Of a stretch of 33,738 nt of DNA, positions 1-8,204 are shown piece by piece. Made by a program: the position numbers and the translations under genes. Within the stretch, counting starts at the first letter, position 1; each line of letters starts with the position of its first letter. A model generated the notes under the pieces. That model searched no databases. It was not told the origin of the DNA and was given only the letters and a program-made list of their open reading frames with translations. This stretch comes from Mucilaginibacter sp. (GTDB lineage Bacteria; Bacteroidota; Bacteroidia; Sphingobacteriales; Sphingobacteriaceae): assembly GCA_029237615.1 (NCBI GenBank), contig JAQNCM010000173.1:1-33738 (forward strand), written 5' to 3'.

Positions 1-281
1 GTACAGGCATGGTTTACAAATACATTCTTACCCATTTTAATAAATGCGCCAAAATTTGTAAAAAATGGAGCGAAAACAATGGTAGAATCGTCTATCTCTG
101 TACCAATCACAGCGCTTAGCCGTTCCCTGATTTGACCTACATCCCTTGATGAAGCATTAAGTTCGGAAATTAGGTTTATAGTCCGGGAAACCACTTCCTG
201 TACCTTTGGATATTGCGAATCATCCAACCCCACTGGGTCGCCATCCTTTAATCGTTGGAAAATATCTTTACTTACACTCAT
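1..281 (-). CDS. Sugar O-acetyltransferase-like protein (left-handed beta-helix/hexapeptide family), truncated by the window edge
   Basis: Read by eye on the minus strand from ATG at 281: MSVSKDIFQRLKDGDPVGLDDSQYPKVQEVVSRTINLISELNASSRDVGQIRERLSAVIGTEIDDSTIVFAPFFTNFGAFIKMGKNVFVNHACT. The NFGxFIKMGKNVFVNHACT segment is typical of maltose/galactoside acetyltransferases. Open to the edge and absent from the supplied ORF track. Confidence 0.75.
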   Translation of the reverse strand, partial: MSVSKDIFQRLKDGDPVGLDDSQYPKVQEVVSRTINLISELNASSRDVGQIRERLSAVIGTEIDDSTIVFAPFFTNFGAFIKMGKNVFVNHAC

Positions 282-456
282 GGTTCAGCTATCTCAAACT
301 TATAAATAAAAAGCCTTATTTATAGGGCTTCGTTTTTCTTATCTTCTATAGGTTGAATAAAAACACTTTCATAGCCTCGACAAACGTTCCATTAATAGCT
401 AAATCGCTTTTCAGGACAGGTTTGATTATAAGCCAATATGTGTTTATAACGCTGTC

Positions 457-523
457 TTGTCTCGCTTTGTCCCGGTGTCCCGGTTATAGCAGACCGGGAC
501 AGTCGGGACAATACGAAAGACAA
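457..523. repeat. Long imperfect hairpin built from TGTCCCGG units
   Basis: TTGTCCCG-g-TGTCCCGGT (467-484), loop TATAGCAG, ACCGGGACA-gt-CGGGACAA (493-511), plus outer TTGTCT/AGACAA (457-462/518-523). Confidence 0.75.
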
Positions 524-627
524 TAGATGCTAACTAATTAATTAGCTACAGTATTTTTATAATATCGTCGATCACCACCAAACGTTAAAAATTACTTGGT
601 AACTTGGCTACACAAACTTAATCAACC

Positions 628-1503
628 ATGATCAAATACAATAAACTACTTTTTTGTCTGTTGCTATTGCCTGCCGTGCTGCGGGCACAAACCACGCCCA
701 CTGTTATTCCGCTTTGGCCAAATGGGGCACCCGGTTTTGAGAATCGCCGAAATGAACCCGAGCAGGCGAAAGATTACTGGGTAAAAAATATCCACAATCC
801 CTCGCTTACGGTGTTTTTGCCGCCCAAAGAAAAAGCCAACGGAGCTGCTGTGATAGTTTGCCCCGGCGGCGGACATCGCTTGTTGGTTTGGAATGCTGAA
901 GGAGCTGACCCGGCTAAGTTTTTAAATAACCTGGGGATTACCGTTTTTGCATTAAAATATCGTTTGGGCCGCGATACGCTTTCGCCTTATAAAGTAGAGG
1001 TGCATGCACGCGAAGATGGTTTACGTGCCATGCGGCTGGTACGTAGCAGGGCAACTGAATTTGGGCTTGATACTAATCGTATCGGTATGATGGGTTTTTC
1101 AGCTGGTGGGGAAGTGGTTGATATGGTGACTTTCGGCCCTAATGCGCCTGACGCTAATGCGCCCGATCCCATTGACCGCCAAAGCGCAAAACCGAAATTT
1201 TTGATCCAGGTATATCCCGGTCCGGCGTTTATTCCTGATGTGATACCGCATGATGCCCCGCCGGTATTTTTAGTTGTGGCCAATGACGATCCCTGCTGTG
1301 CCGTACCGGTAATGCAGCTGCTTGAAAAGTATCGCGAAGCAAAAGTGCCGGTTGAAGCCCACATCTTTACACATGGGCTGCACGGTTTTAATATGGGATA
1401 CCGGTCCAAATTAAAATCCATTAATAACTGGCCGCAACGGCTGGCCGATTGGCTGTCGGATAATAACATCTTAGAACCTGAAAAACCTAAAGTGCTGCAT
1501 TAA
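628..1503 (+). CDS. Secreted alpha/beta hydrolase (BD-FAE/acetylxylan-esterase-like)
   Basis: Signal peptide, HGGG-like CPGGGHR oxyanion region, GFSAGG nucleophile elbow, C-terminal HGLHGF histidine. Confidence 0.85.
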   Translation: MIKYNKLLFCLLLLPAVLRAQTTPTVIPLWPNGAPGFENRRNEPEQAKDYWVKNIHNPSLTVFLPPKEKANGAAVIVCPGGGHRLLVWNAEGADPAKFLNNLGITVFALKYRLGRDTLSPYKVEVHAREDGLRAMRLVRSRATEFGLDTNRIGMMGFSAGGEVVDMVTFGPNAPDANAPDPIDRQSAKPKFLIQVYPGPAFIPDVIPHDAPPVFLVVANDDPCCAVPVMQLLEKYREAKVPVEAHIFTHGLHGFNMGYRSKLKSINNWPQRLADWLSDNNILEPEKPKVLH

Positions 1504-1645
1504 GCCCAAAGTTTCTAAGGGGATCATAAAAGGTTAGTTTAAATGTAAACGGTGCCAATGGTTGGTTTGTTTGCAGCGTGTAATTTCAGCAAATAATAAA
1601 CTTTATGATTTATAAATGTGTTACCTTTAAATAAACCCATTAGTT

Positions 1646-1942
1646 ATGGCAAATTTCCAGGAAGTTATAGCATCTGATAAACCCGTATTAGTTGATTTTT
1701 CGGCAGAATGGTGCGGGCCTTGTAAAATGATGCCGCCGATATTAAAACAGGTAAAAGATACCCTTGGCGACCAGGTAACCATTATAAAAATAGATATAGA
1801 TAAAAATCCGGCCGCCGCCAATGCATACAGGGTACAAAGCGTACCTACCCTCATGATATTTAAAAACAGCGAAACCAAGTGGCGGCAAAGCGGTGTAATG
1901 CAAGCCAACCAGTTATTGCAAGTTATACAGCAATACGTATAA
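1646..1942 (+). CDS. Thioredoxin
   Basis: 98 aa with canonical WCGPCK active site and cis-Pro SVPT motif. Confidence 0.95.
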   Translation: MANFQEVIASDKPVLVDFSAEWCGPCKMMPPILKQVKDTLGDQVTIIKIDIDKNPAAANAYRVQSVPTLMIFKNSETKWRQSGVMQANQLLQVIQQYV

Positions 1943-1963
1943 CGAGATAAGAGAATAAAGGCG

Positions 1964-1995
1964 AAAGGTTGTCGTGCAAATGGTAACCTTTTTTT
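1964..1995 (+). terminator. Probable Rho-independent terminator after the thioredoxin gene
   Basis: AAAGGTT ... AACCTT followed by a T7 run, 22 bp after the stop codon. Confidence 0.6.
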
Positions 1996-2058
1996 GCTTT
2001 TGTAATTTTGAACAAAAGAGAACCAATCTCTAAATCACTCTTGTTTGTAACAGGTTTT

Positions 2059-2090
2059 TTACTTAAGTTTACTTTTAGTAACTTAAGTAA
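2059..2090. promoter_or_regulatory. Inverted repeat upstream of the DoxX gene
   Basis: TTACTTAAGT (2059-2068) and ACTTAAGTAA (2081-2090); 10-bp perfect arms, about 38 bp before the likely ATG at 2128. Confidence 0.5.
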
Positions 2091-2127
2091 AGATTTTATC
2101 CCAACAAATCTAAACAGGAGGCTTGTT

Positions 2128-2571
2128 ATGAGTATGGTTCATGAGATCGAAAAGTGGGGTGATACCCATCATCCAAAAGCTTTGGATATTATCCGCATTG
2201 CACTCGGCGTTTTTTTATTGATAAAAGGGTTAACATTTATGGATAATACCGGGTATCTGAAAAATCTGATTGAAAATCAGGATGTGATACACGTTTCACC
2301 GGGATTACTAATGGCCCTCGTTTACTATGTTACGTTTGCGCACCTGGTTGGCGGCGTGTTGATTGTATTGGGCACCTTAACAAGGTTTGCCTGCATTATA
2401 CAGATACCTATTGTACTGGCAGCTGCATTTTTAACCGGTATCTTCCAGGAGCCTATTAATACAATGGTGTGGCCCTCCCTGGTGGCGCTGATATTACTGG
2501 TGTTGTTTACTATCATTGGCTCCGGACCGCTATCGCTCGATAGGTATTTATCAAGCTGGGACGATATGTAA
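2128..2571 (+). CDS. DoxX family membrane protein
   Basis: The ORF track begins at 2008, but ATG 2128 follows AACAGGAGG and gives MSMVHEIEKWGDTHHPKALDIIRIALGVFLL with four hydrophobic helices typical of DoxX/DoxD. Confidence 0.8.
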   Translation: MSMVHEIEKWGDTHHPKALDIIRIALGVFLLIKGLTFMDNTGYLKNLIENQDVIHVSPGLLMALVYYVTFAHLVGGVLIVLGTLTRFACIIQIPIVLAAAFLTGIFQEPINTMVWPSLVALILLVLFTIIGSGPLSLDRYLSSWDDM

Positions 2572-2635
2572 GGGGTGAGTTGCAGGTTGTGAGTTGTGAG
2601 TGAGCAATTTCACCATTCCCCAATGATCAATGACA

Positions 2636-2905
2636 TCAATATTCCGCCATCATTTCGTCTACATAGCACCAAAGCCATCTTTCACCCGGCTCGGCCGAAA
2701 TTGCTACCGGATGGCCCGCGGCATGTGCGTGTTTGCTCATGTGCATATTGGGTGAACTATCGCAGCAAAGTGTTGCGCCACAGGTTTGGCAGGTACGCAG
2801 ATGTACCCAGCTGTCGTGCGTCTTTATACATGCTTCGCATACATATTCTTTTGGTTGCTTAAGGGTTTTTATGGCGGCCAGGTGCTTGCAAATATCCTCT
2901 TCCAT
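2636..2905 (-). CDS. Stand-alone UBP-type zinc finger protein (zf-UBP)
   Basis: From ATG 2905: MEEDICKHLAAIKTLKQPKEYVCEACIKTHDSWVHLRTCQTCGATLCCDSSPNMHMSKHAHAAGHPVAISAEPGERWLWCYVDEMMAEY. C-H, CxxC, CxxC, C and H-H ligands plus the W-x-WCYVD signature. Confidence 0.9.
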   Translation of the reverse strand: MEEDICKHLAAIKTLKQPKEYVCEACIKTHDSWVHLRTCQTCGATLCCDSSPNMHMSKHAHAAGHPVAISAEPGERWLWCYVDEMMAEY

Positions 2906-3012
2906 GTTTTTGATATATATTAAAACATAAAAGTAACACAATTTTGTTTTTTAATATTTCAATCTATGTTAATTAATCATCCTGTTATCTTTACAATTCT
3001 GCACCAATTAAA

Positions 3013-4422
3013 ATGATGATTACAACAGCTATTGAAAGACGGAAGTTAAGCAGCTTTTTATTATTGATGATTTTATTAGCTGTTTGCTTAAAGGGAATGA
3101 CACAGCCAAAGGCTTTTTCCTCTATCAGCCAGATCCTGAAAAATATTCAACCACCTCAATTTAAAAAGGCTACTTACGACATTACCACATTTGGTGCCAT
3201 TGCTGATGGGCAAACTGATGTAAAACCTGTATTGGATAAGGTGATCAGTTTATGCAGCGTTAGCGGCGGCGGAGAAGTGATCATCCCAAAAGGAAGCTTC
3301 TTTGTAGGCGGACCGATTGTACTTAAAAGCCATGTAAACCTGCATTTTGCCGATGGTGCCGAAATTATTTTCTCTTCCGATGAAAAAAATTATTTACCTG
3401 CTGTGTTAACTTTATGGGAAGGAACCGAATTATTCAACTACTCGCCGCTGTTTTACGCTTACCAGTGCTCAGATATTGCAATAACCGGCAATGGTAACAT
3501 CAATGGCTCTGCAAGTAAAAACTTTGCAAAATGGAGGCCGCAAAACTCTCCGGAGCAAAATACATTAAGGCAAATGGGTATTGATGGTACCCCGGTTTAT
3601 AAAAGGGTATTTGGCGAAGGCTTTCATTTACCGCCGGATATGCTACAGTTTTTTGGCTGTAAAAATGTACTGATAGATGGTATTTCTATAACAGATGCGC
3701 CTTATTGGGTGATTCACCCGGTGTTGTGCAATAACGTTACGGTTCAAAATGTAACCATTAACAGCCATAACTTAAACAATGATGGCTGTGATCCCGAAGC
3801 CTGTACCAATGTGTTAATTCAGCACTGTAATTTTACGGTTGGCGATGACGGGATAGCCATAAAAGCAGGCAGGGACCAGGACGGCTGGAGAATAGGCCAG
3901 CTTACTGAAAATGTGATCGTTCGCAATTGCGTATTCAATTCAAAAACCAACGGATTATGCATTGGCAGCGAGATGTCGGCAGGGGTAAGGAATGTATACA
4001 TGTATAACATTAAGATCACTAAATGCTTGAGCGCCATTTACTTTAAATCAAACCTGGATCGTGGTGGCTTTATCGAAAACATCCATGTTGATGATGTGCA
4101 ATGCGATAGTGCACGTTCCGCATTTATCCGCTTCGAAAATAATTATCATGGCTCTCGCGGTGGTCATCATCCAACCCGGTTCAGTGATTTTACAATCCGG
4201 AATGTAAGCTGTACGCGCTCCGGCGAAGTCGCCATTTATGCTGTAGGCGTAAAAGACTATCCGCTTGAAAATATCTCACTAAAAAACGTAACCGTATTAA
4301 GCACCCCCAAAGATGAGATCATTGATAACATTCGGAATTTGAAATATGAAAATGTTTTAGTGAACGGCACCAGTTTAAAAAAGCCCGTAATTACCGGGAT
4401 TGTTAAGCTGCATACGGATTAA
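3013..4422 (+). CDS. Glycoside hydrolase family 28 (polygalacturonase-like)
   Basis: Right-handed beta-helix with ITTFGAIADG N-terminus, NNDGCDPEACTNV, GDDGIAIKAG and GSEMSAGVRNV motifs. Confidence 0.92.
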   Translation: MMITTAIERRKLSSFLLLMILLAVCLKGMTQPKAFSSISQILKNIQPPQFKKATYDITTFGAIADGQTDVKPVLDKVISLCSVSGGGEVIIPKGSFFVGGPIVLKSHVNLHFADGAEIIFSSDEKNYLPAVLTLWEGTELFNYSPLFYAYQCSDIAITGNGNINGSASKNFAKWRPQNSPEQNTLRQMGIDGTPVYKRVFGEGFHLPPDMLQFFGCKNVLIDGISITDAPYWVIHPVLCNNVTVQNVTINSHNLNNDGCDPEACTNVLIQHCNFTVGDDGIAIKAGRDQDGWRIGQLTENVIVRNCVFNSKTNGLCIGSEMSAGVRNVYMYNIKITKCLSAIYFKSNLDRGGFIENIHVDDVQCDSARSAFIRFENNYHGSRGGHHPTRFSDFTIRNVSCTRSGEVAIYAVGVKDYPLENISLKNVTVLSTPKDEIIDNIRNLKYENVLVNGTSLKKPVITGIVKLHTD

Positions 4423-4438
4423 CCATCTAAAAAATGAA

Positions 4439-4532
4439 TGTCATGCTGAACGCAGTGAAGCATCTTCTGCGCCATGCTTGCGGTATATTTATCTCTTTAA
4501 GAGGATTCTTCGCTATGCTACCCAGAATGACA
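4439..4532. repeat. REP-like interspersed palindrome, copy 1
   Basis: ATGTCATGCTGAACGCAGTGAAGCATCTTCT against the reverse complement of AGAGGATTCTTCGCTATGCTACCCAGAATGACAT. Confidence 0.8.
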
Positions 4533-4568
4533 TGTTATGAGTTACAAATTAAACAAGCTGTCATGGTG

Positions 4569-4650
4569 AGCCCCGTCGAACCATGTGTGGTGGGCTCTCC
4601 AGGATGCTTGGCATGTGGTAAAGCCTCTGCGCTCGCCCTTCGACGGGGCT
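4569..4650. repeat. Second intergenic palindromic element
   Basis: Perfect 12-bp arms AGCCCCGTCGAA (4569-4580) and TTCGACGGGGCT (4639-4650). Confidence 0.75.
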
Positions 4651-4753
4651 GTATGCCAAAGGAGGTTTTTGGTCTCCTGTCCGCCATGGGTCGGACAACA
4701 TGATGCTTTTGTTTCACCGCCGACATAACCTAATCAACTTAATCCACTAAACA

Positions 4754-6415
4754 CTACACCTCCGCCAGATACTTATGCACAAAGCTTATCGCCATGGAGC
4801 CTTCGCCTACTGCTGATGCGACCCGGTTCATAGCGCCTGCACGTACATCGCCTGCGGCAAAAATACCGCGGCAGCTTGTTTCCAGTAAAAAGGGATCGCG
4901 GTTCGTTTTCCAGATCTTGGTAAAGCTGTCGTACCGCCGTAGCTCCCGCCCGGTTTCAATAAAACCTTTTTCATCCTTTATAATGTTGAGCTTTATCCAG
5001 TCGGTATAGGGTTTGGCTCCTATAAAAACGTAAAGCGCGACTGCATCTTTGGTAACCGTTTCTTTTGTTTTTAGGTTGATAAGTGTCAATTTTTCAAGGC
5101 AGTTGCTGCCGATCGCCTCTTTTACCTCTGTATCAGTAATTACCCGGATATTAGGAATATTTGCGATCTGCGTTATCAGATAGGCCGACATCGTATAACT
5201 TAAACTATCCCTGCGAATGATAATAGATACATTGCTGGCGAATTTAGACAGGTATACTGCCGCCTGTCCTGCCGAATTGCCGCCACCTATAATGTAAACA
5301 TCTTTACCCTTGCAGGCCGCCGCCTCTGTCATAGCAGCACCGTAGTAAACCCCGGCACCGGTAAAGTTTTCAATTCCGCTAACATCCAGCTTGCGGTAAT
5401 CAACCCCGGTGGTGATAACCACCGTACGGCTGATTATTTCGGGGCCATCATCCAGCATAATAGTTTTGTAACCGTCTTTTTGAGTAATATCATTTACTGC
5501 TTGTGGTGATAAAAACTCCGCACCTAAACGTTTGGCCTGGCTGATGGCCCGCCTGGTCAGATCTGCCCCGCTTAAACCTGCCGGAAAGCCTAAGTAATTT
5601 TCAATACGCGAACTGGAGCCCGCCTGTCCGCCCGGAGCCTTTCGCTCAATAAGCAAAGTCTTTAACCCTTCAGAAGCGCCATAAACCGCCGCCGCCAATC
5701 CAGCCGGACCAGCGCCTATAATAACCACATCGTAAATTTCGTTGGTAATTTCAAGGTTTTTGCCAGCTTTTTCAGCTATTTCCCTGATTGTTGGTTTGCA
5801 CAAAAAGGTACCGTCTTCAAAAATAATCATTGGCAGCTCATCAACTTTTACCTTATTAAGGTCCAATATTTCTTTTGCATCCGGATTTTTTTCAATATCA
5901 AGCCAGCGGTAGGGTACAAGGTTACTCGCCAAAAAATCTTTAACCGTATGTGATTGCGGCGAATACTGGTAACCAATTACTCTGATGCCTTTAAACTCGG
6001 GAATATAATCACTTTGCCAGTCATCCAGCAGATCGTTCAAAACCGGGTAAAGTCTTTCTTCCGGCGGGTCCCATGGTTTCATCAGGTAATAATCCAGCTG
6101 CACATCGTTTATGGCCTTTATGGCCGCTTCGGTATCTGAATAAGCGGTAAGCAAAACCCTTTTTGCTCTGGGAAATATTTTTATAGCCTTTTCCAAAAAA
6201 TCAGTGCCATCCATTTCGGGCATTCGCTGGTCGCATACAAACAAGGCAACCACATCCGAACTGTTTTTCAGGTCGGTGAGGCTTTCCAGTGCCTCGTTTG
6301 CTGATGTCGTACTTAAAATTTTATATTCTTTTCCATAAACCGATTTCAAGTCACGGCTTATGGCACGTAACACCTGCGGGTCATCATCTATCGAAAATAT
6401 TATTGGTCGTTCCAT
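4754..6415 (-). CDS. Response regulator fused to thioredoxin/glutaredoxin-like and FAD-dependent thioredoxin-reductase-like domains
   Basis: REC domain (IDDDP, CDQRMPEMDG, LTAYSD, KPW), then a Trx/Grx-like fold (RVIGYQYSPQSHTV...DELPMIIFEDG), then pyridine-nucleotide oxidoreductase (IIGAGPAGLAAAVYGASEG, IIGGGNSAGQAAVYLS, AAGDVR). Confidence 0.93.
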   Translation of the reverse strand: MERPIIFSIDDDPQVLRAISRDLKSVYGKEYKILSTTSANEALESLTDLKNSSDVVALFVCDQRMPEMDGTDFLEKAIKIFPRAKRVLLTAYSDTEAAIKAINDVQLDYYLMKPWDPPEERLYPVLNDLLDDWQSDYIPEFKGIRVIGYQYSPQSHTVKDFLASNLVPYRWLDIEKNPDAKEILDLNKVKVDELPMIIFEDGTFLCKPTIREIAEKAGKNLEITNEIYDVVIIGAGPAGLAAAVYGASEGLKTLLIERKAPGGQAGSSSRIENYLGFPAGLSGADLTRRAISQAKRLGAEFLSPQAVNDITQKDGYKTIMLDDGPEIISRTVVITTGVDYRKLDVSGIENFTGAGVYYGAAMTEAAACKGKDVYIIGGGNSAGQAAVYLSKFASNVSIIIRRDSLSYTMSAYLITQIANIPNIRVITDTEVKEAIGSNCLEKLTLINLKTKETVTKDAVALYVFIGAKPYTDWIKLNIIKDEKGFIETGRELRRYDSFTKIWKTNRDPFLLETSCRGIFAAGDVRAGAMNRVASAVGEGSMAISFVHKYLAEV

Positions 6416-6503
6416 GGTAAAAGGAGTATTATTTTACTAAAATTATTACAAAATGTATCGATCCCATAAATCCAAAATCAAAATCCGACTTCCGAAATCA
6501 AAA

Positions 6504-7907
6504 TCATCCGTCAATCGGAAAACAAACGATAAATTCCGTTTTTCCGGGTATTGATTGCACTTTTATCGATCCTTTATGCTGGTGCACAATTCGTTGCACT
6601 ACTTCAAGGCCCATTCCTGTGCCTTTACCCATTTCCTTGGTGGTAAAAAACGGGTCAAATATCCTTGATTTTATGTCATCAGATATGCCGGGGCCATCGT
6701 CAACAATAAATACCTGTACAAAATGCCGGTCGCGCTCCGTTTTAATGGTTAACGTCCCTTTATTATTTGGTTCCATCGCATCCAGTGCATTGTCAATCAG
6801 GTTGGTCCATACCTGGTTAAGCTCACCTATCAGCGCTTTTACCGGCGGCAGGGTTTCGTCAAAATCTTTAACCAGCGTAATATTGCTTTTCCTGATCTTG
6901 TGTCCCAGCATGGTGAGTGTATTTCTTATTCCCGTATGGATGTCGGCATATTGTTTATCCGTCCCCCGGTCCATGTGGGTAAAGGTTTTAACAGAGGACA
7001 CCAGATCCGCAATACGGCGGGACGATTCCTGTATATCTGCAACCATTCTTTCGGTTACCAGCAGGCTACTGATCCAGTTGAAAACAGGCGAATAATAATT
7101 GACCGGGATATGCTTGCCAAATGTTTCAAGCACATGTATGCCAAAATTAAAATCCGCAAAATTTTCTGCCACTTCATAACTATTTTCAACTTCATGGTCA
7201 TCCAGCCAATCGGTCAACTCTTCCTCGAGTTTGGTTTTTTCTTTTAGCGTTAACCGCGGTCTCTCTTTTACGGCAAGTACTTTAAATAATTCTTCATTTA
7301 ACGCATCCACCTGTCTGGTATCCATTTGAATGGCGATCACCTTTTTGAAGGTTTTCGGTTCAGCACGCAGATGCTCAATAAGGGATACCGAATCACGTAC
7401 AATTGCCGATGCCGGGTTATTCAACTCGTGTGCAAGGCCTGCAGAAAGCTTGCCCAGCGCCATCATCTTTTCGTTTTGCTGCTGCAAGGCTGTAAACTCG
7501 CGCACCCGGTTGCTCATTACATGAACCAGTGCCTGGGTAAGCTCAAATTGATCCCTTACCATCTCCCTTATCCGTTCTGTAGGGAACGACATCACTTGCA
7601 GTTCGCCGCCTATAGGGTGGCTGCTAACGGTAGCAACAACACCACGTGAGTAGGGTAGGTATCCGGTAATATCTCCCGCTCCTTGTATAGCAATTTCGCG
7701 CGTGATTCCATTTTGTGTTAAATAAATTAACAGCCTGCCTGTAATTATAAAATGCGGTCCGGCTAAGGGCTCGCCCTGTACCGTTAAGTGCTCTCCGTCC
7801 TGCAGCAGGTGTACAATACTGTTGTCAATCAGCCATTGTAATTGATTATCAGGTACATTTTTTAAAGCATCAAATTTTTTTAGTGTATTTACAGTAACGG
7901 GCTCCAT
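6504..7907 (-). CDS. Soluble sensor histidine kinase with N-terminal cNMP-binding-like domain
   Basis: N-terminal beta-roll (HFIITGRLLIYL...), H-box LAHELNNP, N-box NLIDNALDAM, G-boxes DDGPGIS and GTGMGLEV; no transmembrane segment seen. Confidence 0.92.
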   Translation of the reverse strand: MEPVTVNTLKKFDALKNVPDNQLQWLIDNSIVHLLQDGEHLTVQGEPLAGPHFIITGRLLIYLTQNGITREIAIQGAGDITGYLPYSRGVVATVSSHPIGGELQVMSFPTERIREMVRDQFELTQALVHVMSNRVREFTALQQQNEKMMALGKLSAGLAHELNNPASAIVRDSVSLIEHLRAEPKTFKKVIAIQMDTRQVDALNEELFKVLAVKERPRLTLKEKTKLEEELTDWLDDHEVENSYEVAENFADFNFGIHVLETFGKHIPVNYYSPVFNWISSLLVTERMVADIQESSRRIADLVSSVKTFTHMDRGTDKQYADIHTGIRNTLTMLGHKIRKSNITLVKDFDETLPPVKALIGELNQVWTNLIDNALDAMEPNNKGTLTIKTERDRHFVQVFIVDDGPGISDDIKSRIFDPFFTTKEMGKGTGMGLEVVQRIVHQHKGSIKVQSIPGKTEFIVCFPIDG

Positions 7908-7969
7908 ACATTTAAAAGTAAGTATTATTCTTTAATTTTAAATCGAATAGTTTTTGTTTGCGAAGCGCT

Positions 7970-8116
7970 TACTCATCCCGACTTGCTACGCTGGTGAACC
8001 TATGGCAAGCTATAAAGAGGGTAACTTCATTTTTATTTTTCTTGTTCCCTCTTTTTTGCCTGCAAAAGGAGGGAGGCAGAGCATGGCACCCAGTGAGTTA
8101 CCACATGTTACCAATT
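7970..8116. repeat. Interspersed repeat element, divergent copy C
   Basis: TTACTCATCCCGACTTGCTACGCTGGTGAACCTA arm, internal CCCTCTTTT...AAAAGGAGGG hairpin, then tandem GTTACCACAT-GTTACCAATT (8097-8116). Confidence 0.5.
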
Positions 8117-8144
8117 TCATGGTTCCTGCGATCTTCTAATCAGC

Positions 8145-8174
8145 AAAAAAACATCGCCCCAAATTGGAGCGATG
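8145..8174 (-). terminator. Rho-independent terminator for the 8205-8588 gene
   Basis: CATCGC (8152-8157) pairs with GCGATG (8169-8174); on the minus strand the stem is followed by T7. Confidence 0.8.
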
Positions 8175-8204
8175 CATTTTTAATTATGATTTACTGAGTT
8201 GCTA

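Noticed and set aside
987-1469. 160-aa antisense ORF
   Set aside because: Lies wholly within the well-supported esterase on the opposite strand; composition looks like a codon-shadow and no family is recognisable.
4434-4726. ORFs 4434-4703 (+) and 4535-4726 (-)
   Set aside because: Both are read-throughs of REP-like and palindromic repeats; no protein family resemblance.
6619-7247. Overlapping plus-strand ORFs opposite the histidine kinase
   Set aside because: Fully antisense to a strong kinase CDS; no recognisable domain.
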